Below are positions 18,686 through 28,606 of a DNA stretch of 64,000 nt, piece by piece; the first letter of the stretch is position 1; each line of letters begins with the position of its first letter. The notes below the pieces were generated by a model that saw nothing but the letters and a program-made list of their open reading frames with translations, made no database searches and was not told where the DNA came from. Origin of the DNA: Chroococcidiopsis sp. CCMEE 29 (lineage in GTDB: Bacteria > Cyanobacteriota > Cyanobacteriia > Cyanobacteriales > Chroococcidiopsidaceae); contig NZ_CP083761.1 of NCBI RefSeq assembly GCF_023558375.1, forward strand, positions 1 through 64,000, in the 5' to 3' direction. The position numbers were made by a program, and so were the translations under genes.

Positions 18686-19579
18686 TTGAATCAAGCTAAA
18701 TCGAGCTTTCCCAAACTATTCAAAGGCATCGCCCTATTTACACCAGGGGGAGATTTAATTTACTGCGTTGATCCTACCAAGCAAGCACGCTGGCATTTAC
18801 AGTTATGTGCTGGGCTGCAAGAAATTTTGGACTTACCAGAGCCGCCCCATTTTTTAGTACCTTGCTACACAGCGACTATTGATCGTTGGTTAAATCCGCG
18901 CACCCAGCAAGTGCAGACCTTTGCTGAAGCTTATCCGCTGGTGCTGCGACATCAGGCTCTACTGAATGCGGTTTTTGAAATAGAAGAACTAGTTTGGCAA
19001 GCATCTCCCTGGCAAGAAGGATTATGCGATCCAATGGCACTAGCTACGTATCGCTCCTCATTTCCTCAACTTTGGGAAGATCACAATCTGATTGTACGTT
19101 TTGAGCGATGGGAAACAAGTCAAGGATTTGAGTTAACACCAACTACAACGGAGAATGCTAGCGCTTTGCTGGGACTAACGCCGCAGATGCGAACAGATCG
19201 GCTTCCCCTTCCTTTAAGGAAAAGGCTCTCTGGAGTTAGCCAAATGCAACCAACGCTTGGTGAGCATCAATCTACAGCATCTTCGCTGCTACAACCACCA
19301 GAAATGCTCGGTTATGTACTCCGCTTATTTGTTGCTGGGCATAGTGCAACAACCGAGCGCATCCTTCAGACTCTACACCAACTGTTAGAGCAATATCTCC
19401 ATCACGCTTACACACTGAAAGTGATTGATGTTTTTAAGCATCCAGAGCAAGCAGAAGCCGATCAAGTCTCAGCCACTCCAACCTTAGTCAAGGTGTGGCC
19501 TCAACCGATTCGCAGACTTGTGGGCGAATTAGATAATCTCGAAAAGCTCCTACAGATATTGCAATCTCCACAAGCTTAG
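18686..19579 (+). CDS. conserved hypothetical protein next to pilT
   Basis: 297 aa, not recognised as a named family. No signal peptide or membrane segment. The N-terminal half is Trp-rich (ALFTPGGDLIYCVDPTKQ, IDRWLNPR, LVWQASPWQEG); the C-terminal half (about 205-295) looks helical and self-contained (YVLRLFVAGHSATTERILQT, LVGELDNLEKLL) and has a circadian-oscillation or KaiB-like thioredoxin flavour (LRLFVAGHS...LxQxLxxxY..KVIDVFKHPEQAEADQVSATPTLVKV split over the region). Start is TTG at 18686. The KaiB-like reading of the last third is inference but fits SATPTLVKVWP, the usual ATPTLVK of KaiB domains. Confidence 0.7.
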   Translation: MNQAKSSFPKLFKGIALFTPGGDLIYCVDPTKQARWHLQLCAGLQEILDLPEPPHFLVPCYTATIDRWLNPRTQQVQTFAEAYPLVLRHQALLNAVFEIEELVWQASPWQEGLCDPMALATYRSSFPQLWEDHNLIVRFERWETSQGFELTPTTTENASALLGLTPQMRTDRLPLPLRKRLSGVSQMQPTLGEHQSTASSLLQPPEMLGYVLRLFVAGHSATTERILQTLHQLLEQYLHHAYTLKVIDVFKHPEQAEADQVSATPTLVKVWPQPIRRLVGELDNLEKLLQILQSPQA

Positions 19580-19647
19580 AGGGAGGATGAGGAGAAGAAA
19601 GAAGGTGGGGAGACCCCTCACCCCTCACCCCTCGCCCTCATTACTAC

Positions 19648-21144
19648 CTACCGTTTTGTAGATGCCGGAGGTGTTGTTGGTTGTTCGGCTTCAAGTTCCT
19701 CAGGGGTTGAGGTTTGCAGAGATTCTTCAGAGATTCTTGTCCATTCGGTGTGGAAGAAGCCAGTTTTGTCAACCCGCTCGTAGGTGTGCGCTCCAAAGTA
19801 ATCGCGCTGCGCTTGAGTCAGGTTTTGCGGTAGGCGATCGCGCCGGTAGCTATCAAAGTAGTCCAACGACGCACTAAACGCTGGTACTGGGATACCCAAC
19901 TTCGCTGCTGCCGCCAACACTTCGCGCCAAGCCGATTGTCGATCTAAAATTGTCTGCTTAAACTCCGGTGCTAACAGCAGGTTCGGCAGCGCTGGATCTT
20001 GCTGAAAAGCGGCTTGAATTTTACCTAAAAACCCAGCCCGAATAATACAGCCACCCTTCCAGATTCGCGCCATTTCACTCAAGTTGAGTTCATAGCAATA
20101 CTCCTGTGATGCCGTACCTAACAGCGCCATACCTTGGGCATAGGAGCAGATCTTCGAGCAATAGAGGGCATCTCGGATCATGTTGATAAAAGCTTGGCTA
20201 TCTCCCTCATACTTGCCAGTTGGACCCGTCAAAATTTGGGAGGCTGCCACCCGCTCTTTCTTGAAGGCAGACATAATCCGAGCATTAACCGCTGCCGTCA
20301 TAGTTGGAATACAAACACCCAATTCCAAGGCACTCTGTACTGTCCAACGCCCTGTACCTTTCTGCCCAGCGGCATCAAGAACCACATCGACCAAAGGCAT
20401 ATTAGTGTTTGGGTCGATGTACTTGAAGATATCCGCTGTAATCTCAATCAAAAACGAATTGAGTTCGTCGGTCGTGTTCCATTCGGCAAAAATGTCACTC
20501 AATTGAAGATGGTCAAGACCTAAGCCATTCTTCAGCAGATCGTAGGCTTCAGCTATCAGCTGCATATCGCCATACTCAATGCCGTTATGTACCATCTTGA
20601 CGTAGTGACCTGCACCACCAGGACCGATGTAGGTAACACAGGGTCCGTCCTCCACCTGAGCAGCAATCTTTTTAAAAATTGGCTCCAAATACTCATAAGA
20701 GCTTTTCGTGCCTCCGGGCATCAAGCTGGGACCATTCAACGCCCCTTCTTCACCACCACTAACACCCATACCAATAAACTTGAATCCAGCTGACTCTAGT
20801 TCGCGGGTACGTCTTGCGGTATCAGTATGCAGGGAGTTGCCACCGTCGATAATGATGTCACCCTCATCCAGTAAAGGCTTGAGCTGACTAATTACAGCAT
20901 CCACTGGTGCACCAGCTTTCACCATAATCAGGATTTTTCTAGGTCGCTCTAGAGAGGCGACAAAATCTTCAAGGGTATAGGCAGCTTTTATATTCTTGCC
21001 TTCTGCCCGCTCAGCCATAAAGGCATCGGTTTTTTCTGGGGTGCGATTAAAAACAGCAACTGGGAAACCATTGCGCTCGACATTCAGCGCTAAATTCTCG
21101 CCCATGACGGCTAAACCAATCACACCAAAGCTTTGTTGTGCCAT
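19648..21144 (-). CDS. gnd: 6-phosphogluconate dehydrogenase, decarboxylating
   Basis: Oxidative pentose phosphate pathway: 6-phosphogluconate to ribulose-5-phosphate with NADPH. Seen: VIGLAVMGENLALN, IIDGGNS, GVSGGEEGALNGPSLMPGG and HNGIEYGDMQLIAEAY with the catalytic Lys just before in KMVHNG, plus GTGRWTVQSALELG. MAQQSFG at 21144 is the right start; the upstream frame adds 13 residues. The tail (EAEQPTTPPASTKR) is an extension. 498 aa. Confidence 0.95.
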   Translation of the reverse strand: MAQQSFGVIGLAVMGENLALNVERNGFPVAVFNRTPEKTDAFMAERAEGKNIKAAYTLEDFVASLERPRKILIMVKAGAPVDAVISQLKPLLDEGDIIIDGGNSLHTDTARRTRELESAGFKFIGMGVSGGEEGALNGPSLMPGGTKSSYEYLEPIFKKIAAQVEDGPCVTYIGPGGAGHYVKMVHNGIEYGDMQLIAEAYDLLKNGLGLDHLQLSDIFAEWNTTDELNSFLIEITADIFKYIDPNTNMPLVDVVLDAAGQKGTGRWTVQSALELGVCIPTMTAAVNARIMSAFKKERVAASQILTGPTGKYEGDSQAFINMIRDALYCSKICSYAQGMALLGTASQEYCYELNLSEMARIWKGGCIIRAGFLGKIQAAFQQDPALPNLLLAPEFKQTILDRQSAWREVLAAAAKLGIPVPAFSASLDYFDSYRRDRLPQNLTQAQRDYFGAHTYERVDKTGFFHTEWTRISEESLQTSTPEELEAEQPTTPPASTKR

Positions 21145-21370
21145 AAGATTCTTTGCTAACTCTGCATAAGATGGAAGAGTCAATTCCCCCTTCAGGGTAG
21201 CCCGATCTCTTGGAATTCTTCAGTAAAAAAGAGATTAAGAGTCGGTTTGAAGCGTATAACTGTAAGTTAGTTGTAAACAGGGGATTAATTTTCGTTTGTA
21301 TCTAAGTCAACAATCTCAAGCAAAATGTAAAGATAGCTAGTCCTCAAATATAGTAAGGAGTACCTAAGAA

Positions 21371-22354
21371 ATGCTGGCATACATCCTAGCTTTGGCTGTT
21401 GGTCTTGGCAGCCTGGGGATCTACTTAGCTGCTTTCTTTTTCCCCGAAGTCCACCGCAAGAATGATTTTATTTGGAGTGGGGTGGGGCTGTTCTATACCT
21501 TAATCTTATGGGTGTGTGCTGGAAGGATTACTGGAAGTCTCCTGTTAGGTCAAGTAGCTGGTGTGGCTCTATTGGGTTGGTCAGTCACGCAAACACTACA
21601 GTTACGCCGCCAACTTACCCCACGCTACCAACAAACAGAGTTACCGAGCGCTGAAGAGGTCAAGAACAATGTTCAAGATAAAATATCCGATTTATCGCCA
21701 CTACAGAGGCTTTCTCAACTGGGTAAGCGAGTTAGCGGCAGCGCTACCACTGCAAAAAATCGGCTTCAGGAAAATTTGAGTGGTTTGACCCAGCGTAAGC
21801 CTCAGGCACAGCAGCCAAGTGGCTCTCCTGCAACGGGTAAAGCTCCTGCACCTCAAGCGGCTGAAGAGCAGGCAAGAGTCCAAATTATCGACAACCGTAT
21901 CCCTATACCAGAGCAGCCAGAACCCGCTACGGCTACTGAAGAACCCACAAAGGGATCGCCCCTAGGAGCACCTGCTGCCACAACAGATCAGCCAGCTGGT
22001 CCAGATATGCCGGGATCAAGCGGAAAAGAACCTATCCCAGTCGAGGAAATTGCTCTAGAGGTGGAATTGGCTCCAACAGCTGAGCCTCCGGGTTCAGGAG
22101 ACCCGCAGGATAGACAAAATCCACCACTTCCCCCGGTTGCGATGGAAGCAGTTCCAATTGAAACACCTCAAACGGCTCCATCGCCTCCCTCAGATTCAGA
22201 GTCTTCCCCAGAGGGTGACATTCCCGAACCGATTCACCCCAATCCACCAGACCCTGAACTGGTAGAAGCTGCTATTCAGGACGCTGAAGAAAAGCATCTG
22301 GAAGCCTCACCGCCAGAGAGTGTAGATCCAGATTCTGCTGAAACCAACGAATAA
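21371..22354 (+). CDS. Ycf66 family protein
   Basis: 327 aa. Three hydrophobic segments in the first 75 residues (MLAYILALAVGLGSLGIYLA, FIWSGVGLFYTLILWVC, GQVAGVALLGWSV), followed by QTLQLRRQLTP and a long Pro/Glu-rich tail. This is the layout of the Ycf66 family in cyanobacteria and plastids, whose function is unknown. The tail, beyond about residue 130, is low complexity. A terminator follows 40 bases downstream. Confidence 0.83.
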   Translation: MLAYILALAVGLGSLGIYLAAFFFPEVHRKNDFIWSGVGLFYTLILWVCAGRITGSLLLGQVAGVALLGWSVTQTLQLRRQLTPRYQQTELPSAEEVKNNVQDKISDLSPLQRLSQLGKRVSGSATTAKNRLQENLSGLTQRKPQAQQPSGSPATGKAPAPQAAEEQARVQIIDNRIPIPEQPEPATATEEPTKGSPLGAPAATTDQPAGPDMPGSSGKEPIPVEEIALEVELAPTAEPPGSGDPQDRQNPPLPPVAMEAVPIETPQTAPSPPSDSESSPEGDIPEPIHPNPPDPELVEAAIQDAEEKHLEASPPESVDPDSAETNE

Positions 22355-22393
22355 AGATGGGTTCAGCTAAACTCTAGACGCTCCTAGCCTTCT

Positions 22394-22419
22394 CCCCGCT
22401 CTTGTAGCGGGGCTTTTAT
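22394..22419 (+). terminator. rho-independent terminator after ycf66
   Basis: CCCCGCT-cttgt-AGCGGGG followed by CTTTTATT. Confidence 0.8.
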
Positions 22420-22486
22420 TAAGTTTTTTCACGGAAATTTTATAATAGTTGGAATAATACCTCGCCCTTATTCTAGGCATCCGACT

Positions 22487-25384
22487 GTGACAGAACCAGG
22501 AAGCTACAAAGACACTGTAAATCTGCCCAAAACAAACTTTGATATGCGGGCAAATGCTATCAAGCGGGAACCAGAACTGCAAAAGTTTTGGGAAGAAAAC
22601 CAAATTTACGATCGCCTGTCGCAGAACAATCCCGGCGATTTATTTGTGCTGCACGATGGTCCACCCTATGCCAATGGTTCGCTGCATATCGGTCATGCCC
22701 TAAACAAAATTCTCAAAGACATCATTAACAAATTCCAACTGCTACAAGGGCGCAAGGTGCGTTATGTCCCTGGCTGGGACTGCCACGGTTTGCCGATTGA
22801 ACTCAAAGTTATCCAAGGCATGAAACCAGCGGAGCGACAACAGCTTACACCTCTGAAACTGCGACACAAAGCCCGAGACTTTGCTCTCCAAGCGGTTGAT
22901 GAACAAATGCAAAGCTGTAAGCGCTACGGAATGTGGGGCGATTTTGAACACCCTTATCTGACGTTGAAGCCAGAGTATGAAGCGACCCAGATCGGCGTGT
23001 TTGGTCAGATGGTCCTGAAAGGATACATCTATCGTGGTTTCAAGCCTGTTTACTGGAGTCCTAGTTCTAAAACCGCCCTGGCTGAAGCGGAATTAGAGTA
23101 TCCGGAAGGGCACACTTCGCGCAGTCTATATGCTGCCTTCCCACTAACTCATGTGGAGGAATCAGTCTTTCCCAAACTTAAATCCTTCTTGCCAAATCTG
23201 CGGGTGGCAATCTGGACAACGACCCCTTGGACAATTCCGGGTAACTTGGCGGTAGCAGTGAATCCAGATCTGGATTATGCAGTGGTCGAGGTGAGCGGCG
23301 AGGGAGAATCAGCCGATGCCTCACCTAAGTACCTAATTGTAGCCGCAGATCTGGTAGAACGTTTGTCAACGACTCTAGGGACGAAGCTAACGGTGAAAAC
23401 TGCGCTCAAGGGGATGGCGCTAGAACATTGCAAGTACCGTCACCCCCTGTTTGAGCGCGAGAGTCCGATTGTGGTTGGCGGAGATTATGTGACCACAGAA
23501 TCCGGTACCGGATTAGTACACACTGCTCCAGGTCACGGTCAGGAAGATTATCTAGTAGGTCAACGCTACGGTTTGCCAATCCTGTCGCCTGTGGATGCAG
23601 ACGGCAACTTTACACAGGAGGCAGGACAGTTTGCGGGGTTGAATGTTTTAGGTGATGGTAATGCAGCGGTAATTGAAGCCTTAGCCAAGGCTGGGTCTCT
23701 GCTGAAGGAGGAACCCTACGTCCATAAGTATCCCTACGATTGGCGTACCAAGAAACCTGTGATTTTGCGGGCAACCCAGCAGTGGTTTGCTTCGGTAGAG
23801 GGATTTAGGGAAGAAGCGCTAAAGGCGATCGCCTCTGTTACATGGATTCCACCTCAAGGTGAAAACCGGATCACAGCAATGGTAGCCGAGCGTTCCGATT
23901 GGTGCATTTCCCGGCAGCGCAGCTGGGGTGTACCGATTCCCGTCTTCTACGATGAAGAAACTGGCGAACCGCTGCTGACAGCAGAAACCATTGCTTACGC
24001 CCAGGCAATTGTGGCAGAGAAAGGTTCGGATGCCTGGTGGGAAATGTCGGTTGAGGAGTTATTGCCAGAACAACACCGGACCAATGGTCGGTCTTATCGC
24101 AAAGGCACCGACACGATGGATGTCTGGTTTGACTCTGGTTCATCTTGGGCAGCTGTAGTCAAGCAGCGACCAGAATTGCGATATCCAGCTGATATGTACT
24201 TGGAGGGTTCAGATCAACATCGCGGCTGGTTCCAGTCCAGTTTGCTAACGAGTGTAGCGACGAATGGCATAGCTCCTTATAAAACCGTCTTGACTCACGG
24301 CTTTACCTTGGACGAACAGGGTCGCAAGATGAGTAAATCACTCGGTAATGTGATCGACCCAGCTGTGGTAATTTCGGGAGGCAAAAATCAAAAAGAAGAG
24401 CCACCCTACGGAGCTGATGTGCTGCGTCTATGGGTGTCATCAGTCGATTATTCCTCAGATGTCCCCATCAGCAAGAACATCCTCAAGCAGATGGGGGATG
24501 TCAGGAACAAAATTCGGAACACAGCTCGTTTCTTACTGGGTAATTTGCATGACTTCGATCCAGAACAGGATGCTGTACCTTACGAGCAACTGCCCGAACT
24601 TGATCGCTATATGCTGCACCGGATAACAGAAGTATTCACAGAGGTAACACAAGCGTTTGAACGTTTCCAGTTCTTCCGGTTTTTCCAAATGGTGCAGAAT
24701 TTCTGTGTGGTGGATCTGTCTAACTTTTATTTAGATGTTGCCAAGGATCGGTTGTATATCAGCTCCCCAGATGCCTTTCGGCGACGTAGTTGTCAAACCG
24801 TAATGGCGATCGCATTGGAAAATTTGGCAAGAGCGATCGCACCCGTGTTGTGCCACATGGCAGAAGATATTTGGCAATATCTCCCTTACAAGACACCCTA
24901 CAAATCGGTGTTTGAATCCGGCTGGGTGAAGTTGGAGGAAAAGTGGTACAGTCCAGAACTGGCTGAAGTGTGGCAACAGCGGCGATTTATTCGCACAGAG
25001 GTAAATAAGGTACTGGAGAAAGCACGGGCAGAAAAAATGATTGGTTCTTCCTTGGAAGCCAAGATATTGCTTTATGTCCCAGAACAGCAGTTGCGCGAAC
25101 AGCGATTGCCAACTCCCAGATTCCAAGACTTAACCAACAACAAAAATGGAGTTGATGAACTGCGCTACCTGTTTATTACTTCTCAAGTAGAACTATTGGA
25201 TTCTCCAGAAGCTCTGGAAGGATTAAAGTACAGCTTTCAGTCTGATCCTTTGGGGATTGGTGTTGTCAAAGCAGATGGGGAGAAGTGCGATCGCTGCTGG
25301 AACTACTCAATTCATGTAGGAGAATTGGTGGAGCATCCCCTGCTGTGCGAAAGATGCATCCCAGCTTTGGCAGGGCAATTTTGA
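22487..25384 (+). CDS. ileS: isoleucyl-tRNA synthetase
   Basis: Charges tRNA-Ile. Class I synthetase: HIGH motif in PYANGSLHIGHALNKI (about residue 63), a CP1 editing domain with TTPWTIPGN and THTAPGHGQED-like GLVHTAPGHGQ, KMSKS motif in GRKMSKSLGNVIDP (about 613), and a C-terminal zinc site (CDRCWNYS ... CERC). Length 965 aa is normal for the bacterial type. GTG start at 22487. No T-box leader, as expected in cyanobacteria. Confidence 0.97.
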   Translation: MTEPGSYKDTVNLPKTNFDMRANAIKREPELQKFWEENQIYDRLSQNNPGDLFVLHDGPPYANGSLHIGHALNKILKDIINKFQLLQGRKVRYVPGWDCHGLPIELKVIQGMKPAERQQLTPLKLRHKARDFALQAVDEQMQSCKRYGMWGDFEHPYLTLKPEYEATQIGVFGQMVLKGYIYRGFKPVYWSPSSKTALAEAELEYPEGHTSRSLYAAFPLTHVEESVFPKLKSFLPNLRVAIWTTTPWTIPGNLAVAVNPDLDYAVVEVSGEGESADASPKYLIVAADLVERLSTTLGTKLTVKTALKGMALEHCKYRHPLFERESPIVVGGDYVTTESGTGLVHTAPGHGQEDYLVGQRYGLPILSPVDADGNFTQEAGQFAGLNVLGDGNAAVIEALAKAGSLLKEEPYVHKYPYDWRTKKPVILRATQQWFASVEGFREEALKAIASVTWIPPQGENRITAMVAERSDWCISRQRSWGVPIPVFYDEETGEPLLTAETIAYAQAIVAEKGSDAWWEMSVEELLPEQHRTNGRSYRKGTDTMDVWFDSGSSWAAVVKQRPELRYPADMYLEGSDQHRGWFQSSLLTSVATNGIAPYKTVLTHGFTLDEQGRKMSKSLGNVIDPAVVISGGKNQKEEPPYGADVLRLWVSSVDYSSDVPISKNILKQMGDVRNKIRNTARFLLGNLHDFDPEQDAVPYEQLPELDRYMLHRITEVFTEVTQAFERFQFFRFFQMVQNFCVVDLSNFYLDVAKDRLYISSPDAFRRRSCQTVMAIALENLARAIAPVLCHMAEDIWQYLPYKTPYKSVFESGWVKLEEKWYSPELAEVWQQRRFIRTEVNKVLEKARAEKMIGSSLEAKILLYVPEQQLREQRLPTPRFQDLTNNKNGVDELRYLFITSQVELLDSPEALEGLKYSFQSDPLGIGVVKADGEKCDRCWNYSIHVGELVEHPLLCERCIPALAGQF

Positions 25385-25414
25385 TAAAAGAGGGAGAGGG
25401 GAACACCCTAGTTT

Positions 25415-25449
25415 AAAAGGCAATAGCGTTAATTGCTACTGCCTTTTTT
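25415..25449 (+). terminator. hairpin terminator after ileS
   Basis: AAAAGGCA/TGCCTTTT arms with an inner TAGC/GCTA pair, ending in T6. A-rich on the other side, so it may also serve the minus-strand gene that ends at 25468. Confidence 0.75.
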
Positions 25450-25467
25450 GGTTATTGCTTCTTTTTA

Positions 25468-26118
25468 CTACCGCCGATACTGCTGGTCCGCCGGATCGCC
25501 GTAGGGATCTTCACTGGCTGGGCGGATGTTGCCGTACTGTCCATAATCAGCTGGATCGCCGTAGGGATCTTCACTGGCTGGGCGGATGTTACCGTACTGT
25601 CCTTGACCTGTTGGTCTGCCTCTTTCCATCAGGTGCTTGACAGCCATAGCTGCTATACCAGCCATCGCTCCCTTTGCTAATGGATTGTTTAAAGCGTTAC
25701 CACCTCTGTTACCACCCATAAGACTGCCTGCGGCACCGCTCATTAACTGACCGAGCATATCTGGTTGCTGCTGGTGAATACGACCCGTTGCCTGGGCAAG
25801 ATATCGAGGATCTTGAAGGCGATCGTCTATGCCGTCTTGGTTTAGGTCAGGGAAATTGAAGTTTTGCTGCTGCGCCTGCTGCTGAAGATACTGACCGAAC
25901 TGCATACGCTCTTGTGGTGACATGCGGCTAAAAACTTCTTGTGCAGACTGTTGATAAACATCAGGGGGCAAATGCCTAGATACTTGCTGATAGCGGCTTG
26001 AAACTTCTTCATCCGAGTACCCCTCATGAGGCAACCCCTGCTCGTACCGATTAACAAAATTACGGTAGTCACGTTCTGCTTCTTGACCACCACCAAATAT
26101 GGCTTGTAAAAAGTCCAT
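25468..26118 (-). CDS. hypothetical protein with calcium-loop-like motif and duplicated tail
   Basis: 216 aa, not assigned. The N-terminal half is Gln-rich and helical. FPDLNQDGIDDRLQDP (about 97) resembles an EF-hand/dockerin-like DxNxDGxxD loop. A Gly-rich hydrophobic stretch follows (GAAGSLMGGNRGGNALNN, GAMAGIAAMAV). The C terminus holds two near-identical copies of GQYGNIRPASEDPYGDPAD, encoded by a direct repeat of about 59 bases (25492 and 25551). GGAGA precedes the ATG. Confidence 0.65.
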   Translation of the reverse strand: MDFLQAIFGGGQEAERDYRNFVNRYEQGLPHEGYSDEEVSSRYQQVSRHLPPDVYQQSAQEVFSRMSPQERMQFGQYLQQQAQQQNFNFPDLNQDGIDDRLQDPRYLAQATGRIHQQQPDMLGQLMSGAAGSLMGGNRGGNALNNPLAKGAMAGIAAMAVKHLMERGRPTGQGQYGNIRPASEDPYGDPADYGQYGNIRPASEDPYGDPADQQYRR

Positions 26119-26232
26119 TTGTCTCTCCTAAAAATATTTCACTGAAATTTCAACTAGTTTCAAAAGCCTCAATCTTAGAAAGATCAAGCGAAACTACGTG
26201 TTGTTTATCTGCAACGCTTCCTGCAGTAGCGA

Positions 26233-26715
26233 TTACAGTGCTGGAGCTGGCTGTAAATCATCTAGAGTGCGTCCTGTAGGTCTATTGTTATAGCCTTCAA
26301 ATTCACGGTAAAGTTGCGCCTCCTCTTCTGGAACTCGAATCCCTTCTGGCGGCGGGGTCACCCAGTGAGCACGATGCTGGGCATCACGGTAATATACGCG
26401 TCCGTTCTTAGAAAGGTAGTATTGCCCTTGCGGTCCTGGTCCTTGCGCGTTCTTATGTTGGTTATAGAGATAGTAAAGCGCGGCAGCTCCAGCTAAGATT
26501 GCTACTTTTTGCCCTGTCGTCAATCCTCTCCTCGCTTGGGTTTGATTGGCAGGGGGAGGATTATATACTGTTCCACCACGTGTATCATCAACAGGTGGTG
26601 GCGGCGCAGCAGTTTGGGTACCGCAGGCAGTCAACACTGGAAACGTTAGCAACACTGTAAGCAGCAACGCTATCAGGCGTAAGCCTCTTCTATGCTTTGA
26701 ATATATTGTGTCCAT
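26233..26715 (-). CDS. predicted lipoprotein
   Basis: 160 aa. A lipoprotein signal peptide ends in the lipobox LTAC (about residue 31), then a Pro-rich linker, a second hydrophobic stretch (VAILAGAAALYYLY, about 69-83) and a C-terminal region with YYLSKNGRVYYRDAQHRAHWV. GAGGAG five bases before the ATG at 26715. Function unknown. It is co-directional with the gene at 25468, 115 bases apart. Confidence 0.7.
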   Translation of the reverse strand: MDTIYSKHRRGLRLIALLLTVLLTFPVLTACGTQTAAPPPPVDDTRGGTVYNPPPANQTQARRGLTTGQKVAILAGAAALYYLYNQHKNAQGPGPQGQYYLSKNGRVYYRDAQHRAHWVTPPPEGIRVPEEEAQLYREFEGYNNRPTGRTLDDLQPAPAL

Positions 26716-26718
26716 CAA

Positions 26719-27245
26719 ATCTCCTCTTCGCCTTGGATTACAAGACGTCGTATTCTGCTGTGATTGAGAAACTGCACTGTTGCCAAACAGTTAACTCATC
26801 CTGCCAACGAGAGAACATTGCCAGATAGCCTCCAACAGCACAAATACAGCGCTTTGAGCTAATAGTGATGAAATTTATGATTCGTTCCATCCGGCACTAG
26901 ATAGAAGCTGTATCGTGTACTTCATTCCAGCGGAATATACAGCAAAGTAGATAACAAACGGTGAAAATAACTTCCAGCTTGCAATACTACCTTGGCGAAG
27001 AGAGTGGTTAACTCAGATCTTGCACCTAATTTGCTAGCAATTTTCGTTGATTTGGCTAGAAATACGCTCCCCCCGCCTGCGGCACCTCCCTGCTAGGGGG
27101 CTAGGGGGGATTATAAATTAAAAAACGATAACATTCCTGCACGTACCTCTGCGTTTGAAGCCCAAGTATGCGGCAACTGGGGATGTTGAAGCGGCAGAAA
27201 CAGCTAGCTCAGCCGTCAGGCGGCTAGCTTGTAGTTCATAGGAAA
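26719..27245. other. intergenic region with repeat debris
   Basis: 527 bases without a gene. CTCAGATCTTGCACCT at about 27013 is shared with the repeat near 403; a C/G-rich dyad (CTCCCCCCGCC...TAGGGGGCTAGGGGGGA) lies at 27066-27112; TAGCTCAGCCGTCAGGCGGCTAGCT near 27207 is a small hairpin. Confidence 0.45.
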
Positions 27246-28382
27246 TTAGTGGTGATGGTGATGATGTTCGTGGTGATGGTGATGAGCCTGATCTGCCGCC
27301 AACTGCGGATTAACTGAGAGAGCTTGCTCTGAAAATAGCGCTTCAATATGGGGATTAGCCCATTCAGCTGCCATTTTCAAGAAGTCGGGGTGGTCATTAA
27401 CGCAGGGCATTTGCACGTAGTTTACGTCTGGATGCTTGCGTTGTAGAGCATGGATGATGTGGTCTACATCTAACAGTGTTTCATGATTTTCTGTAGCAAA
27501 GCCAATTGGCATAAAGACAATAGCTTTTGCCCCCAACTCAATCAGGTTCTTTGCTGCTTGCGTAGCATTTGGCTGCGTCCATTCAATTAAAGGTGTGTCA
27601 TGGTTAAGCCAACCGACTGAGATTAGAGGATGATGATGAATCAGCTGATCTCGAACTTTGTCGTAGAGTGCTTGACTTTCAGTAATACCAGAAGTGAAAC
27701 CTTTTGCCTTATGGGGGCAGCCGTGGTTCATTAGCACGATCCCGATTTGAGAAGGTAGGTATGCTGCTGCTAAGTCATCGGCGATTTTTTCTTCGACCAG
27801 CTTAGCCATTAAATCGATATAGGCAGGTTCGTTGTAGAAGGAAGGAATGTACCTTTGTCCTTCTATCCAGTGCTCAGTCCCATCAGCTAGCTTAGCTAGA
27901 GCGTTGTTGACTTGCTCTACAGCAATGCCACTGGTGAAGATGGAATCAACAACTAGCAGAGGGTAGATCAGGAGCTTATCAAATCCTTGGGCTTTAATTT
28001 CTGCTAGAACTTGTTCAGGCAGGAAGGGAGCACAAAAGTTGAACGCTTTAAACACTTGGACGCGATCGCCCCATTTTTCTTGCAAGTGTTTCTCGATTCC
28101 CGCCCTTTGCTGTTCGAAGATAGCATTGTGAGGTGACACAAAATCATTGTGCTGGTGACCCCACTCATGCCGATCAAATAGCGCCAAAAGCTTTGCTAGG
28201 GGTGGATAGATCCACGTTGGCACTGGTGCAAACTTGGCTGTGAGTAGATTTAACGCCTGTTCGTTGTAGTTAGCGAAATCTTCGTAGCTCTCAACCTCTC
28301 CGTAGCCCATGAGCAAGACTGCAACTCGGTCGCCAGAAACTTGAGCGGAGGTTTGTTGCTGTTTTTCAGGTGTAGCTACCAA
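27246..28382 (-). CDS. ferrochelatase-like protein with His-rich C terminus
   Basis: 378 aa. Ferrochelatase fold: AVLLMGYGEVESYEDFANY at the start (usual LLNLGGP), metal-site His in VLMNHGCPHKAKGF and the acidic pair in FATENHETLLDVDHI (about 305). It lacks the CAB-domain tail of the usual cyanobacterial HemH. The last residues are Ala-Asp-Gln followed by HHHHHEHHHHHH, a likely metal store like those of nickel and cobalt chaperones and chelatases. A divalent-metal chelatase for another tetrapyrrole is possible. Monocistronic. Confidence 0.75.
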   Translation of the reverse strand: MVATPEKQQQTSAQVSGDRVAVLLMGYGEVESYEDFANYNEQALNLLTAKFAPVPTWIYPPLAKLLALFDRHEWGHQHNDFVSPHNAIFEQQRAGIEKHLQEKWGDRVQVFKAFNFCAPFLPEQVLAEIKAQGFDKLLIYPLLVVDSIFTSGIAVEQVNNALAKLADGTEHWIEGQRYIPSFYNEPAYIDLMAKLVEEKIADDLAAAYLPSQIGIVLMNHGCPHKAKGFTSGITESQALYDKVRDQLIHHHPLISVGWLNHDTPLIEWTQPNATQAAKNLIELGAKAIVFMPIGFATENHETLLDVDHIIHALQRKHPDVNYVQMPCVNDHPDFLKMAAEWANPHIEALFSEQALSVNPQLAADQAHHHHHEHHHHHH

Positions 28383-28606
28383 TTTAATTTCCTCGTCTGG
28401 ATAAATGTTTAACCTTTTATTTAAAATCTAGGTACTTGGAGTCTGACCTAACCCTGCCCTACTAAGCTTCAAAGTACCCATACTCTAACTAGGGTAACAT
28501 CCCCTCCAGGGGCATAAGCGAAGAAAACCTAATCTTTTTGACTGAGGAAAACCGCACCTAGTTAGGCTCAGATGGTGTTGCTAGGTAGAGAGATAAGTCA
28601 AAGTCG

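Noticed and set aside
28383-28606. Possible riboswitch ahead of the ferrochelatase-like gene
   Set aside because: No B12 box or other conserved riboswitch core could be matched by eye.
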